From Streptomyces sp. CB02959 (GTDB taxonomy: Bacteria > Actinomycetota > Actinomycetes > Streptomycetales > Streptomycetaceae), in NCBI RefSeq assembly GCF_002803155.1, contig NZ_NNBP01000044.1, positions 1-60,300 on the forward strand: 60,300 nt of DNA, read 5' to 3'. A model generated the notes under the pieces. That model was not told the origin of the DNA and searched no databases. It saw only the letters and a program-made list of their open reading frames with translations. Positions 52,182 through 60,050 of this stretch are shown in pieces (position 1 is the stretch's first letter; every line of letters starts with the position of its first letter). The translations under genes and the position numbers were made by a program.

Positions 52182-52343
52182 GGCAACCTCCACCGCGACG
52201 CTGCTGTACAGCAGCGAAGTGCAGCAACCGCGGCAGTCACAAGCGACTGCCGCTGCCTCTGGAAGGCCACTTGGTCAGCCCCAACCACCCCAGCGACCCT
52301 GCCGCCCGAAGCTCGCAACGAGGGCACTAGTAGCCTGATCTGC

Positions 52344-52595
52344 ATGCAGGCTTCGTTGCCACAGTGTCCGCGGTGCGAGCAGGATTGGGTCCACCCGTAC
52401 CGCTTCAAAGACGACGGGGCGGCCTTCTCGCTGTGCACGGAGTGCGACTCCCTTTGGTGGCCACACGAGGCTCTGGAGGTTGCCACCGCACGCTTCCTTG
52501 ATGATGTGGTGGCCGCCCGGCTCGGAGTGGGCGGCAATCCCTGGGAATCGCGTCTCTGGGCCGATGTCATCGAGCCTCTCAGCGAAGGCCGCTGA
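52344..52595 (+). CDS. small zinc-ribbon protein
   Basis: An 83-aa protein. CPRC at residues 8-11 and CTEC at about 31-34 form a zinc-ribbon; W/Y/F-rich surroundings (WVHPYRFKDDGAAF, LWWPHEALE). The C-terminal helix region is followed by NPWESRLWADVIEPLSEG. It resembles short zinc-ribbon proteins found beside Streptomyces defence or mobile genes, but I do not recognise a family. It is divergent from the AlbA_2 operon. Confidence 0.75.
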   Translation: MQASLPQCPRCEQDWVHPYRFKDDGAAFSLCTECDSLWWPHEALEVATARFLDDVVAARLGVGGNPWESRLWADVIEPLSEGR

Positions 52596-52699
52596 CATCT
52601 ACGGCTGACATCAACGTCGGCGAACAGCGGCAATCCTGGGCGATCTTGGGCGACCGCAACCGCCTCCGAGGCAGTGGCCGTTGCCACACCCGGATCGAA

Positions 52700-52727
52700 C
52701 TCCTAAAGCGGGTGTCGCAGGTTCGAT
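52700..52727 (+). other. tRNA-Arg(CCU)-like fragment, possible att scar
   Basis: 28 bases matching the anticodon loop (with CCT), 3' anticodon stem AAGCGG, GTGTC variable loop and the 5' half of a T-arm (GCAGG-TTCGA) of what I recall as Streptomyces tRNA-Arg(CCU). No 5' half and no acceptor follow. Probably a leftover att core from another element. Confidence 0.5.
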
Positions 52728-52778
52728 CAGCCGAGATAGGGCCGCTGGCGGTGCTCCAGGAAGTGACGGATCCGGAGC

Positions 52779-52904
52779 CGCTGCGTGTCCTGGCTGGGCG
52801 GCAGCCGATGCCTGCACCGCCGTTACGAGTGCAAGGCCGAGCACTTCCTCGCCTTCGTCGGCATCGCCGCAGCCCTCGTCAACTACCGTCGGCTCACCGG
52901 GTGA
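52779..52904 (+). pseudogene. IS5-like transposase C-terminal remnant
   Basis: The frame gives SWLGGSRCLHRRYECKAEHF then LAFVGIAAALVNYRRLTG and stop, the end of IS5-type DDE transposases (R-Y-E...H-x-A-x-x-x-x-A-x). An upstream TGA at 52764 and no start show that only the last ~40 codons remain. Confidence 0.75.
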
Positions 52905-52934
52905 AGGACTTTGCACGGGTGCGAGACTGCCGCC

Positions 52935-53618
52935 ATGACTATGCATCTCATCTCCGTCATCGGGAGTAGCCCTGGCGTCGGCAAGTCCACCCTGTGCCGT
53001 GCGGTGGCCCTGTGGCTTACCAGCGTCGGCGCATCGGTCGACCACTTCGAGGAGGCCGACATTCTCACACGGTCGGCCTTCCGGCCCGTGGCTGAAGAGT
53101 TCGCTGGTGGGGCTTCCGCCGTCCAGCCTGCGGCCTTAGTTGAGTGCACTCGCGCCTACATCGCGGAGTCACTCGCGGCGGGCAAGGACTACCTGGTGAC
53201 GGATGCCCTTCTGCCCTTCATTCCGTCCCTTGTGGCGTGGGGCCACGACGAGGGGACTCTCGTCCACGTCATGGAAGAGCTGGCCCGGGCTGTGGAGCCA
53301 GCCCAGGTCACCGTCGTATACGTCCACGACAATCCGGAGACGGCGCTGCGACGCGCAGTCGAGCGAGAAGGCGATGCCTGGGAAGACTGGTACGTGCGGA
53401 AACTCTCTGGCTCCCCTGGCACTCGGGCTGTTCATGACCTCTCGTCGGCCGCCGCTCATCTCCGCTTCGAGGCTGACCTCACCTGTCGTCTCCTAGCACA
53501 GACCCCGTGGCATGTTCTGAGCCTGGATGTAGGAACACTCAATGCTCAGGAGGCACACGCCCAAGCCCAGCGACACCTGATGGACGTGCTGTCGGTGACA
53601 GGACGACCTTCCACATAG
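52935..53618 (+). CDS. P-loop NTPase/kinase-like protein
   Basis: A 227-aa protein starting MTMHLISVIGSSPGVGKSTL: Walker A with Lys17. Later segments (DYLVTDALLPFIPSLVAWGH, VTVVYVHDNPETALRRAVER, EDWYVRKL) resemble nucleoside/nucleotide kinase-like proteins, with a catalytic Asp/Glu after strand 3 and an Arg-rich lid. Substrate unknown. It follows the IS remnant and precedes the NUDIX gene, so a nucleotide-related accessory function within the element is possible. Confidence 0.78.
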   Translation: MTMHLISVIGSSPGVGKSTLCRAVALWLTSVGASVDHFEEADILTRSAFRPVAEEFAGGASAVQPAALVECTRAYIAESLAAGKDYLVTDALLPFIPSLVAWGHDEGTLVHVMEELARAVEPAQVTVVYVHDNPETALRRAVEREGDAWEDWYVRKLSGSPGTRAVHDLSSAAAHLRFEADLTCRLLAQTPWHVLSLDVGTLNAQEAHAQAQRHLMDVLSVTGRPST

Positions 53619-53822
53619 CAGTCGCCGCCTTGAGGCGCCCAACTGCGCGGCGTCCACACCTTTTCTGCCGTATGTTGCGGCTTGTCCCTGTTGCTGTTCG
53701 TGGGCCATAGACGCCATCACCAACGCCTGCCGCAGACCCAGGCTGCCCAGCCATCCAGAGCGTGCGGCCACATGACCCCTGTCTGAGATGCTGGGGAGCA
53801 CCAGGCGAGAGGGGCGACGTTC

Positions 53823-54356
53823 ATGCAGTGGAAGACCCATGGCGAGCGGCAGATCTACACGAATCCTTGGGTGAACCTGTGCCTGGTGGACGTCCAGCAG
53901 CCGGACGGCCGCCGATGGGAGCACCACGTCGTCCGGCTCCGACACCTAGCCGTGGCAGCTGTGGTCAACGATCGCCGCGAGGTCCTGATGATGTGGCGCC
54001 ACCGCTTCATCACAGATGCGTGGGCATGGGAGTTGCCCATGGGCCTCATAGAGGAAGACGAGACGCCGGAGCAGGCCGCGTCGCGTGAGGTCCTGGAGGA
54101 AACGGGCTGGCGTCCGGGATCGATGAAGCCGCTGATCTACGCGGAGCCTGCGAATGGGATCACGGACTCGCAGCACTACGTCTTCCGTGCTGACAGCGCG
54201 ACCTACGTCGGTCCCCCAACCGAGAAGAACGAATCCGACCGGATCGAGTGGATCCCGCTCGCCGACGTGCGCGCCATGATCGACCGTCGGGAGATCGTCA
54301 GTAGCGGGTCGCTCGTCGGCCTGCTGTACGTCCTCATGGATGAGGCGATCCGCTGA
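53823..54356 (+). CDS. NUDIX hydrolase
   Basis: A 177-aa NUDIX protein. The box G-x5-E-x7-REVLEETGW (about residues 76-98) is complete, including the catalytic REVxEE. The substrate side is ADP-ribose-pyrophosphatase-like in length. NUDIX genes of this type are standard in pSAM2-family AICEs next to an activator/regulator gene. It is convergent with the XRE-TPR regulator with a 1-bp gap between stop codons. Confidence 0.93.
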   Translation: MQWKTHGERQIYTNPWVNLCLVDVQQPDGRRWEHHVVRLRHLAVAAVVNDRREVLMMWRHRFITDAWAWELPMGLIEEDETPEQAASREVLEETGWRPGSMKPLIYAEPANGITDSQHYVFRADSATYVGPPTEKNESDRIEWIPLADVRAMIDRREIVSSGSLVGLLYVLMDEAIR

Positions 54357-54357
54357 A

Positions 54358-55686
54358 TCAGGCGGGCAGCACTTCCCTGAGGCGTGCTTCGAAGGCGGCG
54401 GTGGCGGGTTCTCCTCGGTATGGAGTCAGCTGCCCGTAGAACTCCCTCAGGTGGCCGGCTAGCCGTTCGGAGGCGACTGCTGACGCCGGCTCCAGGGCCT
54501 GCGTGGCGGTGTGGCATGCCTGGTCGAGCTTGCCGAGTTGGAGCTGAGTGCGGGCCAGCCAGAAGGCGTGGAAGGCTCGTCCGCGCTGGTTGGTCCCGTT
54601 CTCCCTGCGCATAGCATCCGCGATCAAGGGTTCAGCGGACGCCGCTTCACCCAACTGTCCGTGCGCAATTCCGGTGTCCACGATGAGCTTGGGCTCGTCG
54701 AAGTAGGTCACCCAGGCAGGGTCCGGGTCGTCGGTGCGGATCCGCTCGAACTGTAGATGCGCCTCGGCGAGCGCTTCGTGGGTGGCGGTCCGGCTGCCGA
54801 GTGAGGCATGCGCGAACGCCTCCCGCATGGCCAGCATCGAATGAACGCGTGCTGTCGCTCCGCCATCGGCGCGGGCCGCGTCCTGGGCGGCCTGGACGAA
54901 TGCCAAGGCATCCGCGGGCTTGTCCTGGTAGGTCGCCTGCAAGCTCATGCAGGCCAGTACGTTGGCCATGAACGGCCGGTCGTCAACTTCCTTGGCCAGT
55001 TGCAGGGCTTGTGTGAAGTAGGCGCGGGCCTGGTTGTACTGGCGGGCGTCGAAGTGGGTCCATCCGGTGAGCCGCGCGAGTTCGGCCGCGACTCCGTACA
55101 AGTCGTTCTTGAGGGGCCTGGACTTGCTCTCACCCAAGAGCCCCACGACGTAACGAAGTTGCCCGACCACCGCTGGTCGCAGCGTTTCGCCGCCATGCTG
55201 GTCGTCGCGCCGCCAGTAGTCCTGGATCGATGCCCGTAGCGCCTTCAGGGTGGACGGGCTTGGATCGGGTGCTGAAGTCAGGGCAAGGATGTTGTCCACG
55301 TCGGAACCGGGGAGATCTACGGGATTGGGCTGTTCTGGCAGCAGCGACGGGGGTTCGGTTGCCGGCTCCCGATCGGTCACGGTGAGGGCTGGAGGTGTCT
55401 CCCACGTCCGGCGGGCCAGCCCCAGCATGTGGCCTGGGATGCGCAAGCCGTCCGCGATGCGTTCGACCACGTCCATGTGCTGCAAGCGGCGTTCCCCGGC
55501 GATCACTTCGCCGACGCGGCTCGGAGTGAGATCGCACAGGCGGGCGATCATCGACGGATAGATGCCGGCCTGCTTCTTCACCAGCCGGAACACCCTGCTG
55601 AAGTCGCGGACCCGGCAGGCGTCGATCATCTCGGGATCGGTGAGCAGCCTGGCGGGAAGTTCGCGTGGCTGGGCTGACTTCGGCAT
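54358..55686 (-). CDS. XRE-family regulator with TPR-like C-terminal domain
   Basis: A 442-aa regulator. Helix-turn-helix at about 33-84 (GIYPSMIARLCDLTPSRVGE, VIAGERRLQHMDVVERIADG), a ~60-residue linker and an all-helical TPR-like region from ~125 to the end (ARAYFTQALQLAKEVDDRPF, ADALAFVQAAQDAA). The architecture is that of peptide- or ligand-sensing XRE-TPR regulators common in Streptomyces AICEs. Its promoter carries a perfect TTACCCAA palindrome, so autoregulation is likely. Confidence 0.92.
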   Translation of the reverse strand: MPKSAQPRELPARLLTDPEMIDACRVRDFSRVFRLVKKQAGIYPSMIARLCDLTPSRVGEVIAGERRLQHMDVVERIADGLRIPGHMLGLARRTWETPPALTVTDREPATEPPSLLPEQPNPVDLPGSDVDNILALTSAPDPSPSTLKALRASIQDYWRRDDQHGGETLRPAVVGQLRYVVGLLGESKSRPLKNDLYGVAAELARLTGWTHFDARQYNQARAYFTQALQLAKEVDDRPFMANVLACMSLQATYQDKPADALAFVQAAQDAARADGGATARVHSMLAMREAFAHASLGSRTATHEALAEAHLQFERIRTDDPDPAWVTYFDEPKLIVDTGIAHGQLGEAASAEPLIADAMRRENGTNQRGRAFHAFWLARTQLQLGKLDQACHTATQALEPASAVASERLAGHLREFYGQLTPYRGEPATAAFEARLREVLPA

Positions 55687-55745
55687 GCGGCTGGCTCCCG
55701 CCGTTGAAGCTACGCGATGTCGCTCATCATCTACGGCTGGTGATG

Positions 55746-55762
55746 TTACCCAAGTTGGGTAA
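55746..55762. promoter_or_regulatory. TTACCCAA-G-TTGGGTAA palindrome, candidate XRE operator
   Basis: A perfect 17-bp palindrome 60 bp upstream of the XRE-TPR start and 110 bp upstream of the divergent gene at 55872. Confidence 0.75.
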
Positions 55763-55871
55763 TCAGCTGGGCCTTTGGCGGGCGTGCTCGCGTCGCGATG
55801 CTGCTGTGCATCGGTACCGGGCGGCTGCGACGTCTCCCGGCCTCAACAGCCCCTTGCCCGGGAGGGCCAAG

Positions 55872-56249
55872 ATGACAAGGACCAGCACCAGAACCCCGGC
55901 CGTCCTCTACGTCTGCGCAACCCGTAGCGGACAGCCCCATGGCTTGGCCGAGCAGCGGGCCGTCGAGGAAGGCCACAGCTTCGCCGAGAAGCACGGCTTG
56001 CAGATCAAGGCGGAGATCTCCGACCCGTACGGGGAGCCGAACCCCTGCCTGCGCTCGGGGTGGCGGCTGGTTAGGGAGATGGCGGAGCGGGGTGAGGTCG
56101 ACGTCGTTCTGACGCGCTGGCCGACCGCGCTGTCCTCTAAGTCCGAGCTGCGGTATCCGGAGCTGGATCACCTGGGACGCTACGGTGCGCAGCTGCTCTT
56201 CACCTGGGCGCCGTTGAGTGCGATGGCTGGAAGTGGAGCAGTGCGGTGA
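55872..56249 (+). CDS. degenerate resolvase-like protein of AICE type
   Basis: A 125-aa protein. Its layout follows the catalytic domain of serine recombinases (AVLYVCATRSGQPHGLAEQR, then GEVDVVLTRWPTALSSKSEL, then LGRYGAQLLF). The nucleophile Ser and the D-R-x-x-R active-site residues are not conserved at the expected places. It is probably not a recombinase; perhaps DNA-binding or regulatory. GGGAGGG precedes the ATG. It is the first gene of a run of overlapping small genes. Confidence 0.7.
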   Translation: MTRTSTRTPAVLYVCATRSGQPHGLAEQRAVEEGHSFAEKHGLQIKAEISDPYGEPNPCLRSGWRLVREMAERGEVDVVLTRWPTALSSKSELRYPELDHLGRYGAQLLFTWAPLSAMAGSGAVR

Positions 56250-56470
56250 GCGGCCGGCATGCGAGGGAGAAGCCGTCCCGTCCTGGGCTCGCCGTGGCTT
56301 TGTTGGGGGCCTTGGGCCTGATGCCACCTGCCCTCCTGATCGGCGGGGCAGCAAGGGCTGACAGCGCGCCGGTGCCGGTCTCCCGGGCCGATGCCGCCTT
56401 CCAGACGTCCTCTGCCGTGCAGCAGGGCTCCGCGGTCGTCCGTTCGGTACCCGGGTGGGCCCATGAGTAG
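56246..56470 (+). CDS. small exported/membrane protein
   Basis: A 74-aa protein with GTG start overlapping the previous stop (GTGA). Hydrophobic segment GLAVALLGALGLMPPALLIGG then AARADSAP, which could be a signal peptide cleaved after ARA. No family recognised. AICEs often carry such short membrane (Spd-like) genes. Confidence 0.65.
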   Translation: MSGRHAREKPSRPGLAVALLGALGLMPPALLIGGAARADSAPVPVSRADAAFQTSSAVQQGSAVVRSVPGWAHE

Positions 56471-56723
56471 GCGCCCGAAGCGCGGCGTGCCGTCGGAACT
56501 TCTGCCCCTCGGGGACGGGCCCACGGACGCTGACGAATCGGCGGTGAGGAGGCTGGTGGCCCGCTCGGCGCAGGACCGTGACGACTGCCGGTTCCTGCTC
56601 GACGCCTTGGGACTGTTGCAGTCGGCGCTGGTGGACCGGGGGCTGCTTGAGCGCGAGCCCTCCGTACGAGATCGGAACGAGGGGCATCGGGCCTCTGATA
56701 TCGAGGAGTTCAAGAGTGCCTGA
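56463..56723 (+). CDS. conserved AICE hypothetical protein
   Basis: An 86-aa, charged, helical protein starting MSRRPKRGVPSELLPLGDGP, overlapping the previous gene by 8 bp. DADESAVRRLVARSAQDRDD and FLLDALGLLQSALVDRGLLE look like helices. No domain recognised. Confidence 0.65.
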   Translation: MSRRPKRGVPSELLPLGDGPTDADESAVRRLVARSAQDRDDCRFLLDALGLLQSALVDRGLLEREPSVRDRNEGHRASDIEEFKSA

Positions 56724-57357
56724 GTGCGCGGCCCGGAAGCCGTCGGTGGTGCCCTACGTCCTGTCCTGGTCGGACGAACGTGTCGTTCCCGAAGGCGCGT
56801 TGACCGTCAAGTGGGACGTGGTCGGCCCGAAGCTTGGCTACAAGGAAGAGCGAGTGACAGACCGCGTGGGGCGGGACCAGGTGCTCTGGGCCCGGATGAC
56901 GAACCAACCCGGCAAGGGACGGCCTGTCTACGACTCCATGCATCCGGGGCGCCAGTACTACGCGATGCGGTGGATGAAGTGTCAGGTCTGCGGCGAACCG
57001 GCTTCGAGGGACAAGGACGGTTGGCTGTTCCTGGATTGGCGCAAGGAGCACGATCCGCCGACCTGGCCGGAGGGCTCCGTGACGGCCATGCCGCCGCTGT
57101 GTGACGCGCACGCCCGAGCGTCGATGGCCGAATGCCCGCACCTGAGGAGTACGGAGTTCCTGATCCTTCGGGTCCGCGCGCCTCGCATCTGGGGCTATTC
57201 CGGGGCGCCTTACCAGCTGGCGTCCGACGGCTGGTCGGTGGGTGAGCATGACGCCCTTTGCCCCGTAGGCGAACCAAGCCTTCGCGCGGTGCTCGGATCA
57301 CGGCTTTACCGCGAACTGTGCAACGTCACGGTGGTCGGGAGGACATTCGCCACCTGA
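56716..57357 (+). CDS. conserved AICE hypothetical protein with Cys/His zinc-like site
   Basis: A 213-aa protein starting at GTG 56716, with GAGGAG 7 nt upstream, overlapping the previous gene by 8 bp. A likely zinc site is formed by CQVCGEP (~93-99) with later LCDAHARASM and ECPH. SMHPGRQYYAMRWMKCQVCG is a compact motif that I associate with AICE hypothetical proteins. Function unknown; coupled to the upstream genes. Confidence 0.72.
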   Translation: MPECAARKPSVVPYVLSWSDERVVPEGALTVKWDVVGPKLGYKEERVTDRVGRDQVLWARMTNQPGKGRPVYDSMHPGRQYYAMRWMKCQVCGEPASRDKDGWLFLDWRKEHDPPTWPEGSVTAMPPLCDAHARASMAECPHLRSTEFLILRVRAPRIWGYSGAPYQLASDGWSVGEHDALCPVGEPSLRAVLGSRLYRELCNVTVVGRTFAT

Positions 57358-58792
57358 CCAAACGGCCGGATTGCCGGCCTTGGACGAGAAATGAGACCGG
57401 ACCGCCCTGAGCCTGGCAGCACGGGGGCGGTCCGGTCGGGGAGTTCTGTGCGAACCCCGGTGCCGATGGTACCGGGGCTGTCGTCGTGCGTTCGGCTGGC
57501 CAACCCCGACCCAAATTCACTGGTGGAGAGGAGTGGTGAAGCTGTTTTGGCGAGCTGAGACGGGCACGAGGACGAGTGATTGTGACGGTGTGTGCCTGTC
57601 GGCCTCAGCCACCGAAAGTCAGCCACGATGCGCCCGCGGTTGGGCGAGCACCCGTCACGTGTGCCACGTGCACCACCGCCGGCATCAACCACTCATCCGT
57701 GTTTCGAGGAGCAGTTGGCGACCCAAGGAGTCATCGCGGATTCGACGTGGCTGGAGTCGTGGGTGCGTGGACCTGGTGGGAGCTGCGGGTGACGCTGTCC
57801 GGGCGTCGACCTGGTGCTGCTGCGGGGCGTGGTTCGTGTTGCTTCCTGGGGGCGTCGGGACGCTCGCCTGGGTTTGCGCGCTGAGTGGCCGGGGGCTGCC
57901 GGAGCGGGGCGGTAGACAGGAGCGTCGGCGGCCGGCGGCCGCCAGCGCGCGCGGCCCGCGAAGCGGGCCGCCTTGATCCAGTAAGGAAACTTTGAACAGC
58001 TCCGCTGCGCTGCGCCTGGTCGGCCGGTAGGCCCTGCGCCGCCGCAGCCTCCTGCCCCGTTCGCGTCTTCCACGCCGCTTGGCACGTTACGGGTGCATTG
58101 ATGCCTGTATGCGCTCACTGGCGGTCGTCGAAATTTGTCCACAGGCAGGGGATTACAAGATGCGGTTGCAGGAACAGCTGGGACTTACCAGGCCCGTTCG
58201 TGACTCGTCCGTGCCCCGGCTGGCTGCTTGTGGTGAGCGCCGTGGTGAGTGGTGAGTGCTGGGCTGACTTTTTGGCGGACGACTGTCACACGGGCCGGCC
58301 TGTCGAGACCTATAGCAGGTGAAGGCCGGGAGAGGTCCGGCGGCGAGAGGAAGGCGAGCGGCGTGGATCATGCGGGGCGAGTTGCGCTTGAGCGTAGATT
58401 TCGGCTCTTTGCGGGGCATCCACGGCGCACTGAAGGGCGAAACATAGCCCGGGTTCGCCGGTTAGCCAAACCGGCGGTTCTCCAGACCATTGATGCACTG
58501 ACCCGAACGACCGGAAGGACGAGTGGCGTGGCGGACGCTCAGGCATGCAATCCCGCCCTGCGGCACGAGGGAAAGGTTCCCTCCCGGCATTCGGGAGTGC
58601 TGTGCCGCGCTTCTCGTACGTGTCCGGTCTGGCCGATAGATGTTGGGGAGCAGTCGCGGTGACGGCATGCCAGAAGCTACGGGCAAGCCCTGATCCATCG
58701 ACGGGCAATCGCTGGGCAAGCCTTCGGGCAAGCCCTGCGGCGTTGGATACGGAGCACGAGGAATCGGCACGGAAGCAAGGCGGGGAACGGAA
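57358..58792. other. 1.4-kb non-coding region of the element
   Basis: No convincing gene: frames here lack ribosome binding sites and family features. It holds the hairpin/conserved-block copy at 57951-58000. Position between two gene clusters and structure density would suit a cis-acting transfer or origin region, but I see no defined motif. Confidence 0.45.
57951..58000 (+). repeat. hairpin plus conserved block, right copy
   Basis: Perfect hairpin GCGGCCCGC-GAA-GCGGGCCGC (57951-57971), then GCCGCCTTGATCCAGTAAGG and AAACTTTGAACAGC. It matches the inverted copy at 50362-50437 in both structure and block sequence. Confidence 0.65.
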
Positions 58793-58957
58793 ATGACCGA
58801 ACACGAGATAGCGGCGCTGGAAGAGGAGTTGACGGACCTCTGCGTGTCCATTGCCCGCTTGGATGCGGTGGTCCGGCAGCTGGCGGCCGCTATTTCTCCT
58901 GCTGCTGAGCCTGCACCATCGCGGCAAGACGCATCACAGTGGCCTCAATCTGCTTGA
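58793..58957 (+). CDS. small coiled-coil protein (overlaps GntR gene end)
   Basis: A 54-aa ORF starting MTEHEIAALEEELTDLCVSI with GGGGAACGG upstream. Leucine/isoleucine heptads suggest a short coiled coil. Its last 68 bases overlap the convergent GntR gene, which lowers confidence, but codon use and the ribosome binding site look real. Confidence 0.5.
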   Translation: MTEHEIAALEEELTDLCVSIARLDAVVRQLAAAISPAAEPAPSRQDASQWPQSA

Positions 58958-59297
58958 TGGCGTTCTTGAGGTCCTGGACGTCCTCGGCGAGGGCTTCCAC
59001 GGTGAGGACGGAACTGGGAGAGGGGTCGGGCGACTGCTCGTGCCCCTCCTCGACCGGCGCGCCAACGTTGCGGACGAAGCTGCCCCGACCCTGGACGCTG
59101 TAGATCAGTCCTTCGCTCTTGAGCAGCCGCAGCGCGTTCTGCACGGTGCCGCTGGCGATCCCGTACTGATCTTGCAGCGCCCTGGCCGACGGCAACTTGT
59201 CGCCGGGCTTCAGACGGCCCGTGGCGATCTCCCGGCGTAGGACTTCGGCGGTCTGGATGTACGGCGGCCGGGAGTCGTCTTCGAGGGGCAGGGTCAT
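58890..59297 (-). CDS. KorSA-like GntR-family repressor
   Basis: A 135-aa short GntR regulator starting at ATG 59297 (MTLPLEDDSRPPYIQTAEVL). Winged helix ~12-78: LKPGDKLPSARALQDQYGIA and GTVQNALRLLKSEGLIYSVQ, GRGSFV. There is no UTRA/FadR effector domain; instead a C-terminal coiled coil (LAEDVQDLKNAIKQIEATVM). Such repressors (KorSA in pSAM2) silence transfer and replication genes of AICEs. It is divergent from the transfer block, with repeated TGTATCAA sites between. Confidence 0.88.
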   Translation of the reverse strand: MTLPLEDDSRPPYIQTAEVLRREIATGRLKPGDKLPSARALQDQYGIASGTVQNALRLLKSEGLIYSVQGRGSFVRNVGAPVEEGHEQSPDPSPSSVLTVEALAEDVQDLKNAIKQIEATVMRLAAMVQAQQQEK

Positions 59298-59367
59298 GCC
59301 CGCAGGATACGGCGATACCGCCGCGGGCGACACACCTACTACGCCTAGGACACCTCTATGAGCCATG

Positions 59368-59422
59368 TGTATCAATACTCCTCTGTGGTCATGTGTGCGT
59401 GCAGGTGTTGCATCTGTATCAA
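59368..59422. promoter_or_regulatory. repeated TGTATCAA, candidate KorSA-type operators
   Basis: TGTATCAA at 59368-59375 and 59415-59422, 47 bp apart, between the GntR gene and the divergent transfer block. They are in the same orientation and within an A/T-richer patch. Confidence 0.6.
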
Positions 59423-59484
59423 CCCTGTGGTTACGTAGTGATGCGGCCGGAGCCACCGGCCCACGTAGGAAAGGAAGTTCACTC

Positions 59485-59850
59485 ATGGCGCGCATTCGCG
59501 TTGGCCTGCTCGACTCGACCCGTTTCATGGTCGGAACGATGCCGGTGCCGAAGTTCACGGACCCGGACAAGACCCAGATCGCCACTGACCGTGAAAGCAA
59601 CCAGCCGCTGTACACGGTGACGGTCTTCCTGATGGAGGACGAGCGGGCGGAAGCCCTGAAGATCACCGTCCCCAAGGACGGGCTCCCCGACGGGCTCATG
59701 CCGGGTGTCGCCGTGCGGCCGGTGGACCTGTTCGCCACTCCGTGGGCGCGGATCTTCAATGGCCAGCTCTCGGACGGCATCGCCTACCGCGCGGCGTCGT
59801 TCCAGTTGGCCGCACCGCTCGTCCCGGATGCCGGGGCGATGGCTGCGTGA
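59485..59850 (+). CDS. conserved AICE transfer-block hypothetical protein
   Basis: A 121-aa protein starting MARIRVGLLDSTRFMVGTMP with GGAAAGGAAG upstream. In Streptomyces AICEs a gene with this N-terminus precedes traB, as far as I recall. Predicted mainly beta; no known domain. It is the first gene of the rightward operon controlled from the GntR intergenic region. Confidence 0.8.
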   Translation: MARIRVGLLDSTRFMVGTMPVPKFTDPDKTQIATDRESNQPLYTVTVFLMEDERAEALKITVPKDGLPDGLMPGVAVRPVDLFATPWARIFNGQLSDGIAYRAASFQLAAPLVPDAGAMAA

Positions 59851-60050
59851 CGGGCTTCATCGACGGCTGGGACCGGGCGTATCCGGTCCCGGTCTCCCTC
59901 CCCGATCACCGCTTCAGCGAAGAACTGGTGAACCAGGTGGCGGCCGTGCTGGTCGACCACGGGTATCCGCCGGTCTCCAATCCTTTCGACTGGGGCGATC
60001 TTGACCTGGCCCTCGCGGCCTATCTCTACGGAATAGAGGAAACAGAATGA
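59847..60050 (+). CDS. small conserved AICE protein
   Basis: A 67-aa protein, GTG start overlapping the previous stop as GTGA. MTGFIDGWDRAYPVPVSLPD and FDWGDLDLALAAYLYG are likely folded. Function unknown; coupled between two transfer-block genes. Confidence 0.75.
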   Translation: MTGFIDGWDRAYPVPVSLPDHRFSEELVNQVAAVLVDHGYPPVSNPFDWGDLDLALAAYLYGIEETE

